Assembly: GCA_000697475.1 (NCBI GenBank)
Contig: JNEU01000734.1
Span: 1-64,000 of the forward strand
Source: Lichtheimia corymbifera B2541
Taxonomy: Eukaryota; Mucoromycota; Mucoromycetes; Mucorales; Lichtheimiaceae
Reading direction: 5' to 3'
Length of the DNA stretch: 64,000 nt
A program made the translations under genes and the position numbers. Within the stretch, counting starts at the first letter, position 1. Every line of letters starts with the position of its first letter. The notes below the pieces were generated by a model. The model was not told where the DNA came from, did not search any database, and saw only the letters and a program-made list of their open reading frames with translations. Positions 21,570 to 32,730 of this stretch are shown one piece after another.

Positions 21570-22620
21570 ACCTATTTAATTTCCAGCCCTTCCCACTTCC
21601 AGCCTCTTCCTTCCTGCCACTCTCAACTGTTGCCCCATTCAACTACAACTACCACCTGCAGACGATTGTCCTGCTTCAACCCACCATGTCAATCCTACAA
21701 CTATCGCGATCCGGTTGTCTTTGACTGAATGGCAAGTCCATGGCGTGTGCACCCCACTACAGCAACACCCGCGTTCCTTGTACTCCCCTCCACCACAACC
21801 AATCGTAACAGCAGCTGCCATTAGCAAGGCCTTTACTCCATTGCCTCAAGTTAGTTGTAGCAACTTGCCTTACAGCCTTTTTCACATGAGCAGCAGATAG
21901 CCATTATATAGAAGCAGCTTTATATACGCATAGCAACTTGCTTCAATACATACAACTTCTTATGGATATGGATCTGACTACTGGATTGCTTTGTTATATG
22001 AGATGGAATGAATGGGTATATTGACCGGTTGGGGTCCCTTGGCCTTTAGAAAGTGATGCCTAGTCTGGAGGACACAATATCAGCCATCAATTACGCCCCA
22101 ATACAAGCAGTCTTCAACTGGTGGAGCTGCGATGGAAAGTGACCCACGAAAAGAGAGTACGAGGACCCGATGGGAAAGCAAGCATATCAGCAGTAATCAC
22201 ATGGCTCTATTCACACAACGTATTGGATGTGGAATAGTTTATGGTGGATGGATTCAATCAATGCAGTGGTGAGCAGAAACTATGGATCATATCACCTGGA
22301 TACGGCTGAGGAAGATGATGGATTGGATGGGGTTGTCGAAAGGGCTTTCATTATGAATGATACCGCTTATGATAACAGCAACCGAGAATACAATGACACA
22401 ATGACACCCGTTGGTTCTATGTGATTCACCCACACATTCTCCATCTGGTAACGCTGTTTCCTTATCTATATCATAGCTACTTGATAAATACTCTTACCTA
22501 CCATGTCTCTTTCTTCAACTTCCATCGAATAAACACTGGATTCAACGTAATACCTAGAATATCGTGCTATCAGCTCATATATGCAAGATGTGGATCACTT
22601 GGTTGGTTTCTGGAATGAAA
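21570..22620 (+). repeat. 3' half of dispersed repeat, copy 3 (partial)
   Basis: This is homologous to 24,105-25,180 and 3,768-4,770, beginning at the cctatttaatttccagc block. It shares caactgttgcccc, ccattagcaaggcctttac and the end block ctggattcaac with aagatgtggat. The upstream array of ~175 bp units is absent, so the copy is truncated on its left. It lies less than 500 bp before copy 2 in the same orientation. Short open frames (for example 22,227-22,424) are not conserved in the other copies. Confidence 0.65.
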
Positions 22621-23095
22621 GGGGGGAAATAGAAATCTGATGATTGGACAGCGAGATGCATCATTTACATCATTGTATCGAGATGCTTTTGTTCTCTTGT
22701 CTCCTTGAAAAGGAGCACACATAGACAACACCATGAGCCTAGGATCTCATAGCAACCAGACCTGAATAGAGGATCTTACTCCGCTTTATAATAGCCAGCT
22801 CCACGCCCAAACATGAACAACCAACATTGAAGAATATGATATCCGTGTATTGCTATTGTCATAATGGCTAGCTTCTTCATCATTGAACGCTTGTTTATAA
22901 TGAGCCAATACTCCCAAAACAATCAACATCATCCCATTATTGCAGCAACATGTCAAGGACGCGTGTGTAACCACCACGTGCCGTTGCACTCAGTTCCCCA
23001 CCATGCTTAAAATGCTCTTGACACCATCCATTAGCAGCAAGCAGCCCCATCACCCTTACAGCATAGGTAATTATAAGAATATCTGTTACCCAAAG
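22621..23095. other. Spacer between two repeat copies
   Basis: About 475 bp with no supported gene. No clear similarity to the flanking repeats was seen by eye. Confidence 0.45.
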
Positions 23096-24060
23096 CTTTC
23101 ATAATGGAGCGCAGGGTCATTATTAGAACAAAGTTGATCAGCATGGCCTAACGAGCTTTCTGACCAAGTTTCACAATGGAGGTGAACAATCTCTGGGACG
23201 TGGGCCGTCTGTTCATCATCTCTCCTACATCAGGACCGCTCCCCTTTAAAATTGTCATAATGAACCATGCGGTTTTTAAATGAATGGAGTTGATCAGCAT
23301 GACTCAGAGAACCTTCCTACCAAGTTTCAATTTCGAGATGGGGAATCCCAAGGTACTGCATACTAATCGACAGTTCATGAATTTGGCCGGGTGCGGGATT
23401 TCCGTCCTTCATAGTCAATTACCCATTATACCCTCGCTTTCAAGATTTTCAAATGAAGCATGAGGTCTTTATGAGAACGAAATTGATCAGCATGTCCAAG
23501 TGCACGTTGTGTGAAGGTTTCATATTTGAGAAAGGGAATCTCGAGTCATGGGGCCGTCCAACCTACATATATTTACGTGCGTTCATCGTCGGACGGTCCC
23601 ATTTTATTTCTTATAATGAGGCATACGGTTTTTAATTGAATGGAGTTCATCAGCATGTCGAAGCCCACGGCCTGACCAAGTTTCGCAGTGGAGGAGGGCG
23701 ACGGCGGGGGTGTGCAATATGCACCCTACTTGCGCTCCGTCCGTCCTATATTTGGGCCGTCCGATTCATTGGAACATCATAATGAAGCATGAGATTTTTA
23801 AATGAATGGAGTTGATCAGCATGACTCAGAGAATCTTCATACCAAGTTTTATGTTCGAAATGGGGAATCCCAAGAAACTACATATTAATTGACTTTTTCA
23901 TAAATCCGGCGCTTTCCCAACTTCCATCCGTTATAGTTAATCCCTCATTATGCTCTCCCATTCGAAATTTTCAAATGAAGTGTGAGTTCGTTATTAAGAC
24001 AAAGTTGATCAGCATGACCAAGAGCATCTTGTGTGAAAGTTTCAGGTTTGAGAGAGGCAA
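23096..24060 (+). repeat. Array of degenerate ~155-195 bp repeat units, copy 2
   Basis: Core motifs lie at about 23,136, 23,292, 23,485, 23,648, 23,814 and 24,007, giving spacings of about 156, 193, 163, 166 and 193 bp. These almost reproduce the spacings of copy 1. Alternating unit types (ctcagagaacc and ccaagtgcac-like) occur in the same order. Several long blocks are nearly identical to copy 1, including the cgttcatcgtcggacg region. The array leads directly into the 3' half of the element at about 24,061. Confidence 0.75.
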
Positions 24061-25180
24061 TCACGGTCATGGATTAATTTATAGTGTGCATGAATCTGTC
24101 GGACTCAGTGCCTGACCTATTTAATTTCCACCGCTTCCGCTCTCAGCCTCTTCCCTCTTCTCCCATTCTCAACTGTTGCCCCATTCAAGTACAACTACAA
24201 CCAACGAACGATTGTCCTGCTTCAACCCATCATGCCAACCCTACAACTGCCTTGATCCGATTGTCTCGGACTGAATGGTGTGTCCTTGGCGTGTGCACCC
24301 CATTACAACACCCGCGTTTCTTGACAGTTCGCCTTCTCTTGTACAATCCTCAACCACCATCAGACGCCACAGCATTCATTGTAGCAGCTGCCATTAGCAA
24401 GGCCTTTACTGTATTGACTCAAAAAGCGATCACAGCCTTGTCACTTTACTACAACAACACACATTCTCATGCATAACTCTGGCACAACCAAACGTAGCAG
24501 CTGTTGCTATTAGCAAGGTCTTTACTCCATTGTCTCAAGTACTTGCAGCAACTTAGCTTTGATGCATACGATTGCAATGGATGGGATGCGCCATATCAGA
24601 TATCCAGCACATCACAATACAACCAATCTTCACCTGGTGATAGAAGATGATCAAACAAGATCGATCAACAGCCGGATGGAGAAGGAAGCATGTCAGCAGC
24701 GATTACTACAGGGGTTGTTTCTTATGAACATATTGGACTTGCAGTGGTTACATATGGATGGGTGAACGCAATTTGGTGCAACGAGGAATGTTGCTTTGAT
24801 TGCTTGGGACGTTGCCAGCATGAAAAAAGGGTCATTTCGCTTGGGTACGTCTGAGGATGATGAATGGATTGACGGTGGGTTTATATCTCTGATGAAAGGT
24901 GTTTGAGAGCGATGGATGCTTATTGGAGTACTCGATTCAGTGCGCGCAGCAGCTACTTTCTAAACATGGATGAAGGATGCTTATGACGGCAGCAACCAAG
25001 ATGCACTACACGGTTATCCCTGTTGGATCTATGTCATTCACCCGTATCGTAGTCAATTTGCAATGCTGCCCCCTTTATCAGATTTACTTGATAGATATCT
25101 ACACTACCATGTACTATTCTTATAACTCCTTTATTAAACGAAAACTGGATTCAACCTAGCAAGATGTGGATGGCTTGGTA
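24061..25180 (+). repeat. 3' half of dispersed repeat, copy 2 (uninterrupted)
   Basis: This is the most complete copy. It contains the pyrimidine-rich block that in copy 1 received the LINE, two tandem occurrences of a ccattagcaaggcctttac-like motif (about 24,390 and 24,510), and the end block ctggattcaacctagcaag. A 130-codon open frame at 24,084-24,476 is not matched by uninterrupted frames in copies 1 or 3. With the array at 23,096 the full element is about 2.1 kb. No terminal inverted repeat or transposase is visible, so its class is unknown. Confidence 0.65.
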
Positions 25181-25708
25181 GGGGGATATATCATAATGAC
25201 AACAATGACAATGAAAGTGAGAGGATAACAATGAATCACTGAAGATGATAGCGAATACATATCAGTACATGGATCCCTCACAAACAGTCATGATATACTC
25301 ACATCAATATGGGCTACAAAGGTATCAACAATCCAGGGTGATATGATGGAAGAAGGGTGACAGTATTGTTATCTTTAAGCTAATGTAACCAATAAAGCAC
25401 CAGAAAGATCACGAGAAAAAGCTATTATGGCATTCTTATTGATTACCACCCGAGCATTAAACACAACACTGCTGGTGTGGACGACAGCAGCAAAGAGGAT
25501 ATGTAACAACACGAGAGTATGTATTGAAGAAAAAAAAAAGAGAAAAAAAGCACTAATTTGTATCGGAAAATCAAATGGGGGAGGACGTATACAAGATATT
25601 GGATAGATACATGTTTTGTGGATTGTGATGATATATGAGATATTGTCTTTTCTTAGCTAATATGATGACATTTGGCAGTGGATGAGTGGAGCGAATGAGG
25701 ATAGTGAT
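25181..25708. other. Repeat flank with a gene-end relic, then SREBP 3' region
   Basis: 25,185-25,370 is homologous to 6,150-6,330. On the minus strand it carries the short peptide IVDTFVAHID followed by a donor-like gtgagtat. Further upstream on the same strand (about 25,390-25,500) a frame encodes AAVVHTSSVVFNARVVINKN before reaching a stop. These look like pieces of a decayed minus-strand gene. 25,500-25,708 is probably 3' UTR of the SREBP gene. Confidence 0.4.
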
Positions 25709-28700
25709 TTAAGCAATAATGCCATGGAGGATATCAAGTGCGCGATCAGCTTGCTTGACGATAGAAGAATCATCTTCATCAGACGTTGCTGTCATGTTGT
25801 AAGAAAGGGAACCAGAGTTTGCATCATCTTCGATATCGGAGGCATCACTGGCTGAATCGACATCATCGGGTTGTCGTGATACAAATTGGCCCAAGCGAAC
25901 GAGTCGAGCTACGATGATCTGGTTGGCTGTGAGAGCATCATCAAGGAGAGGTGGACGTCGAATCATTCTTCTCAAATCGAGTTCTGCTTGACGCACTCTT
26001 GCACGCATTTCACCACCTTTGTGTTTCCATGCTGTGATCCAGGCTTCTAATCCCACCATGGCTACAGCAAACTCAGCTTGTGCAAGTACCACCGTTTCAA
26101 GGGACACCACAGCAGATGGCGACAGGTCCTTTTTGTTCTGCAGTAACTTTTTGATTGATCCACGTAAACGCTCAGCTCGTTCCAATTGCTCAATGCCTTG
26201 TTCAACATGATCGGTACCACCACGCTTGATCAATACAGCACCAACCAATACAAGGACAATGCCCTTTTTGATCATTTCATCCAGCATGTTGTTGCGCTTC
26301 TTTAAAGCTGCCACGTTGTCTTGGAAACCACCATGCGTGCTTGTAAGGGATCTTGGTACACGTTTGACAACAATCTCCATCCATTGCTCAATGGCTGTCA
26401 TATCATCATCATTCCGCCATAAAGATTCGACCGTCATGCCCACAGCTGCAAGCCAAAACGCCAATTGCTGTTGTTCACTGTCAGCCAAAGGTGATGGATC
26501 AAAGAACGAGGTTTCATGTTGTGCTGCCAAAGTCTTTTCATCCTTTTCGTTGCTGTTCGAAGCCATACCGACAATCAGGTGATCAAATTGCTTTTGTAAG
26601 TGGCTGAGATGTTGTAAGGTGGATAAGACGGCCACAGGAACCACCACAGGTGCTGCGAGAGAAAGTGACATGGTTGAAAATTGACCCATTTGATGACGCA
26701 TCACATCCAATGCTTCGCTCCATGCTTGAGAAGTGAGGATGCTGTCGACCAAATCATGCTGCTGCTCTTGTTGAGATACCAAAGATCGCATATGTACATC
26801 ACCGTCGGTATTATCAGAGAAGGGTTCATAGACCGCCATACCAAGCAAATAACGCACCAGACGCTTGGTAGGGACCAATGGTAAATTGGCGACTGAGAAT
26901 TGCATAGCAGCTGTTGCATAGACACGAGCACGCATTTGTGATAGCTCTGGATGTTCTTCATCTTCCATGACTTCGACCAAGTTGAGCATACGCAAGCATG
27001 AATGCAACATTGTCCAACGTGTAGCTTCTGGATTGCCACCCAAGCATTCAATTTCATTCAATTTGATCCACCGACAAGCTTGTTCCCATTCGTCTTCAGG
27101 AATCAATCGTTCTTCTTCTTCGTTGTACAAGATCTCATATCCAAATGTGTGTCGTGCAATGAACCGACTTGCTTCTTTGAGAGTCTGAGTGACATAGCCA
27201 GTGGTTGTTCGTGGAGGACCATCTTCATTGGATTCGAGCATTTTGACAATAATGTCATAGATACGAAAACATTTCTGATCGCCTGGTGTGAATGCTGGTG
27301 TAGATGCGATATGAGAAGACTTGAGTGTGGAAGTGCGTTTATGTGATGCTAAACGCTTGGATCGTGATACACGGCGCACATTGAGTGAAAATGGCCATAA
27401 CCAAGTACCAATCAATGGAAGTAACAAGTGTGCCAAAAATAACACAAATACAGCTGTTCGCAATGTTGACCTATTGTTTATGAATTAGCGCATGTTGACT
27501 ATCATGTTTCATGTTAAAAGACTTACCATCCATCTTCGAAAGGCAAAAACGAATCCAGCGTCATGCTCTTGGAATGGGTTGTTGTATTGACGGTAGCCGA
27601 ATCAGCACTGGTAGTACGAGCGGCGTGTTGGTGATTCTGGAACTGTTCCGCACTTGAAGGACCCGTAGTCAATGGTGATGATGAAAAGAATGTCAAGCAT
27701 GCAAAAATGGCCATAAACACACGATTTCCAACATTGGCACCTGCGGGTGGAGTGAGTGGATCACTGTGTGCAGAGGATGCTGGGGATGATGAGCTGCTCG
27801 GATAGTCTTCTTGAGTGCGTGTGCGCTTGCGAGACTTTCGTTGCTGTTGTTGCTGTTTCATCATCATTTGCTTTTCTTCCATTCGTTGACGTTGCATCTC
27901 TTGTTCACGTTGTACTTTTTGCATCTGATATCGGCCAAGCACCTCATGGCCACCTGGTAATTGAGCGAGTAATTGCTGCAATAGCGCATTCTCCCGACGC
28001 ATATCTTCGCCCGTCTTTTTCAAATGCGTAATGTATTCGGTTGCCTTTCGCAAAATGGTTGCCTTGTTGAGCTTGGTTGCCACAGCGACACCATCCATGT
28101 ATTCTTCACCATCTTCAGCTTCTTCATCGTCATCTTCCACAGAGCGATGGGATCGTTTATTGGATGCACCAGCCCCACCTGTAGTACGAGAATCCTTCAG
28201 CTTAGCATGGACAAGAGCTGGGACCGCATTCTTGAGTTCGGTGATACGGTCATTGATATTGTTGCGATAGCGACGTTCAATGGCATTGTGTGCTGTCTTT
28301 TTCTGGGTACGACCTGTGGGTGTTGTTGATGGAGAAGTAGGTGTTGTTGTGATACCTGTAACAGGTGGTTTGAGTCGTTGAATCGAAACTTTGGCTGGAA
28401 CAAGAATAAAAAGATTAATGACATGTGGTCTTAATTAAAAAATGAATGGATACATACCACTTGCTTCAGTTGTGTTCCATTGTTGTTGTTGTTGTGTAGG
28501 AATGGATGTGGATGAAGTTGATTGAGGAAGAGGTAAAGGAGGAGGTCCAGACATATCTGGTGGAGGAGTAATATGTCGTTGCTCATTATCTGGTGAACAT
28601 GCTGTAGACATGGCAACATTTTCGCTTAGAATCGGAGAAGAAGAACCAATGGGTTCGGGCTTAGGCTCCGGATCGCTCCACTGCGATGGGACAACAGGTG

Positions 28701-29169
28701 TGGTGTCAAACGATACAAGTGGCGGAGAAATGGGCATTTGCTGCTGCTTGATCATGCTGTTGCTACCATTGTTCTCTCCTTCGCTCACAGCAGGGATCAT
28801 ATTGTTGGGTGGGAGTAGTGATGAAGCTTGACTATATAATGTAGTGGTGTCATCCATAAATGCTGTATCAAACAATGGCATATTGTTGTTGGTAGTGGTG
28901 GTAGTAGTCGTAGTCTGCTCAACAGGGCGTTGTGGTGGTGAAGGAGTAGGGAACGCATGAGGTGGTGTGATGGGTCCATTGTAGAATAGATTGGGACAGT
29001 CGAGCTGTGGCAAGAACATGTCGAAATCCTGCCAGGTACCCTGCTGCATTGCAGCTTGTGCCTGCTGTTGCAGATCTAGATCGAATTGTGAAAGCGATGC
29101 ATAGTTGTTGATAAAGTTCTTGGGGTCGTCGTCGTCGTTTGCAAAGATTGTACTGTCAAAGACCTCCAT
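25709..29169 (-). CDS. SRE1: SREBP-type membrane-bound bHLH transcription factor
   Basis: Three exons (29,169-28,458; 28,394-27,527; 27,470-25,709) encode 1,113 aa. Residues 1-237 are an acidic, Q/P-rich activation region. The bHLH (about 270-365) contains AHNAIERRYRNNINDRI, with the tyrosine (residue 280) that marks SREBPs and allows binding to sterol regulatory elements. A leucine-rich helix follows (ENALLQQLLAQL). Two hydrophobic segments, RVFMAIFACLTFF (about 462-475) and AVFVLFLAHLLLPLIGTWLW (about 533-552), fit the SREBP hairpin with a luminal loop between them. The long C-terminal part fits the fungal SREBP regulatory region (DUF2014-like). SREBPs sit in the ER and release the bHLH part when sterol or oxygen is low. 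I chose the ATG at 29,169 because the frame upstream is low-complexity (S/L-rich). Extension upstream cannot be excluded. Confidence 0.92.
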
Positions 29170-30072
29170 TGAAGCGTGAGTATTATGAGTTGAAGGACAA
29201 AGAGAGAGAGAGGAAGAGAGAGAGAAAGAAAGAGAGAAGGAAGGGGCAACAAAGAGAAACAAAAGATGGCTCTTGCGTACAATCGTTTTTCTTGCGGACT
29301 TTTTTGTTGCAAAGACATCCACACACACAACCCACCCACCCACCCCCCTTTTTTGGTCTTCTCCTTTGCCTTTTTAGATCACTCATAAAAAGTGGCGTGA
29401 TATCGGAGTGGTTCAGAAACCGAGAGAAGTCCACAATGCCTTTTACATTTTTTTTATCAAAATAGCACTGACGCCTTATGTTAAATGCACAACAATGCAA
29501 GTACACATACTCTCTCCCCCTCGTCCTTTCTATACTGGCTATTGATAAATAACTACTACTGCTACCATGACTATTTGTCCACTCATATGCACCCACATGC
29601 TGCATGATTGTCTTTTTGCATGTATACTACTGCACATAATTGCATTTTTACGCCCCTCGCGTGACCCGGACAGAAAAAGCAAACCTTTAATCCAGAACAA
29701 TGAATATAGGGAGCTTGTAGGTATTAACAATAGGTAAGATGTATATCAGTAATAAGTAAAGATAGCAAAAGACTGCTTGGTGGGAAACAAAAAAAAGTGT
29801 AGTAGGCACCAGGGATATCATGTGTGCATATGCATCCCCAGAAAAAGAATCCAACAATCACACAATGTGATGATGAAGCGTATTGTACAAGAACGAATGG
29901 AAAGACGATCCATGGCTAGGGTAAGGGATAAGGAAATCTATCTGCGAGTAAGCAATATGCTGAAATGGGGATTTGGGGGGTTGTTTAAAATGTAAGGCGG
30001 CAGTTTGGGGGGAGAGGGTGGATTGGTAAAAGAACAAGCGTTCGAATAAAATAACTTGGTTCTGCACATTGA
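29170..30072. other. Promoter region of the SREBP gene
   Basis: It contains a (ga)n-rich tract at about 29,204-29,240 just upstream of the start, and an AT-rich stretch. Open frames at 29,183-29,605 and 29,539-29,730 are low-complexity shadows of the tract. No other gene is supported. Confidence 0.5.
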
Positions 30073-32730
30073 TTAAAGCGTTATGACGTTGGGATCCCCA
30101 TTCTATAGTAAAAGGATTATAAATAAATACATGAGTCATTCTGGAAGCCCATTCTAGAATAATGTCACTTACAAATGGATGTCGCCAACCGCATTGGAAA
30201 TCATGCTTCTTGTACGCCCGATCCTCGCTGGTAGACGTGTTGAACCCAATATGATACATCAGCAAGGTTTTGCTTGTGACCAAAGTATTGCTACACTCAT
30301 TGCATTCGGGGAGATTGCCCGCTAAGCATTCCTGCATCACAATGTCTGGAGGGGTTTCTGTATACTTGAGTAATAAACCCGACACAAGCTTGGCAATCTT
30401 AGGCTTCATAAACAATCCACTATGATCCAATCGATTAGTTTAACCGTTTCCGATCATAAACACATGTCTTTTTTTTCCCTCTCTTTACCTTCCACCGGTA
30501 CCAACAAAGACACCACAATGACCAGGCACGTGTTGGTTGGCAGCTTGGATGACAGTTTCAATCTTGCGCCATTCGGTTTCACCGCAAATAGGGAAATCAT
30601 CCTCGAGCAAAGCAATATAGGTACTTTGATACTTGTCTGCAGCAAGACTCAAGGCTTTGCTAACATGGAGGCGTTGATCAAACATGTTGCCGTGCTCACG
30701 GACCCATTTTACATAATGCTGACCCTTAGGATCGTACGAGAAACGCTGCTTAGCGGTGTCAAATTGAGTGTGATTGGTAAAGTGCGTATAGACAATTGCT
30801 TGGGTACGGTCGTACAAAGAGCCCGGTGCTGGATCAACAGGCCAATTGGCCAAGTATGAATCAAGCGTCTGCGACAAGTAGGCTGGATCACCACGACGTG
30901 GCGCTGTCATGACAACAAATGTAAACATGTACCGATCATGAGTCAACTGGTTCAATATAGCTGGGTCGACAAGCGTTTCACGTGTATAATAAGCATTGCA
31001 CATGAGTAACACCGGAATCGTAATCATCACAACGACAGCTCCTTTTTTGATCGCACTCCATAAGCTACGCCAAAGTGGCAAACGTCGATTCAAAGGTTCC
31101 ATTCGAATGTATTGCTGCTCTTTGCTGCTGTAATCATCTTTTTCTCCTCCTCCTTGTCCATCATACTTGGATTGTGGGTCAGCAGACCATGGTGCCGTGT
31201 AAGCCAAAGCAGAGGTCTTTTGATGAGCAAGGAAAGTTTGAATAACGATGGTGGCCAAGTATCCGATCAGCAGACCTGTCAGCGACCACCACAGAATGTT
31301 CTTGACGGTATAATTGACAAGGCACATGAGCAGCTGCAACACGAATTTCCTCACTGTGATCATGTGATTTGATTCCTCGGCTCCATACATCAAAATGTAC
31401 TTGTCATCGATACTCAGCGATTGCACAATCAGCAAAGCAAACAAGAACGGTGCAAGCCCTGCATTCAATTACCAAATCGAGTGAGATGAGCACAAATACA
31501 AATACACACACACGTGATTATCTTACCTTGGCTACATTCATGCAAGGAATCGCTGAAAAACAATGCGGGTACGGCAAATCCAGTTGATTTGGAAAAGAGA
31601 TATCCGATGGCTTGACGCGTCATGCACACTGCTAAAACAATGCCAGCAAACACCTTGACGAATTGACGTGTGCCACCCAGCATGTGAGCAAGCGATTCTT
31701 CAAATAGGCCGAGAATGAGAATGTTCCAAGCAAATAGCAGAAATGCATGTAAGGATGCCGTGAACAGAAAAGGCGACATGAGCAAGTTGGCAATCTCGAG
31801 ACGATGGATGACATAAGATGGCGAGGAGCATTTCAAATGCAACAAGCCCATGAAATTGAGCATGGATACCAGCAATGAAATACCAATGATGTAACGAGTG
31901 ATGACAGGTAAAGGCCAAAGACATAATAACTTTTGGGATTTGGGTTTGACTTTTGCCACGGATGTCGATAGGTTAAGCAAGGGCACATTCTTGTCATCAT
32001 CATCAACAGCATCATCATCATCATCATCATCCCTTCCTGCTCCTCCACCTCCTCCTGCAGCTGCAGCAGCTGATGATGATAACGGTAGCGGAATATCGGC
32101 GGAATGTGAAACGTGTTGTTGTTGTTGTCCTGCAGATGATATCAGCTGTTGGTGCTGTTTACTTGTTGGTCGATGATGATGGTGATGTCTAACGGTGTAT
32201 AACGAATTCCTTCTAACATGCTTTCGTCTGGAACGCGTGTTATTGTTCGTTGTTGTTGTGGTAGTGGTAGTGGTGGTTGTTGTGCTAGCAGGAGCGGTGG
32301 ATGGGCGTAACGGCGGCATTAACCAGTTTGGTAACGTTCTCGGATTCGCATAGGACGGCAAAAACAATGGCACACCACGCGCGTAGTTGCCAAGGGATAC
32401 TGGGAATTGCCATGGCGAGTTGGTGTTATCAGTCAAAGGCATCATGTTATTATTGATATTGCTACCATGGGTCGTTGTCGTCGACGCCGGCGTCGGCATG
32501 ATGTGGGATCGTTCCTGATGCGTGCGTGTGGAATCGTCGTTAGGCAATGGTGAATAACGGCTCGCATTAGGCATAAACGAAGCGGTGGATGAAGTATCAG
32601 GTGTCGCTGTTGCAGGTAATGAATGAGGGACATTGTCGTTGGGAGACGCGGTTGCTGATTGTGAAGCTGACCTTGAGACTTCTTGAACCAAACGCACAGA
32701 ACCCAGCAGGCCAAATAGAGTATCTCGCAT
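30073..32730 (-). CDS. Fusion of rhomboid-like membrane domain and GT-A-like glycosyltransferase
   Basis: Four exons (32,730-31,527; 31,458-30,489; 30,419-30,173; 30,102-30,073) encode 816 aa. Residues 1-270 are disordered (poly-T, poly-H, GGGGG, poly-D). Residues of about 275-500 hold several membrane segments with a rhomboid/UBAC2-like layout (LFAWNILILGLFEESLAHML, GLAPFLFALLIVQSL, LTGLLIGYL). The GxSG serine motif and the TM6 histidine are not seen, so a pseudoprotease is likely. After another membrane segment (about 541-556), residues 575-816 resemble the MGAT4/PGAP4-type glycosyltransferases: FTFVVMTAPRRGD, LSQTLDSYL, the acidic LLEDDFPIC, then CGVFVGTGGSGLFMKP. Exon 2 encodes the junction between the two domains without a break, so the fusion does not depend on a splice prediction. 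It lies 0.9 kb from the SREBP gene on the same strand. Confidence 0.8.

Noticed and set aside
29183..29343. In-frame N-terminal extension of the SREBP protein up to 29,343
   Set aside because: The extension encodes a serine/leucine low-complexity run from a (ga)n tract, typical of a 5' UTR. The ATG at 29,169 begins an acidic activation region.
29858..30172. Continuation of the glycosyltransferase frame beyond 30,173
   Set aside because: A GTAAGT donor at 30,172 and a CTATAG acceptor at 30,103 in matching phase give a natural end after WRHPF. The unspliced continuation is low-quality sequence.
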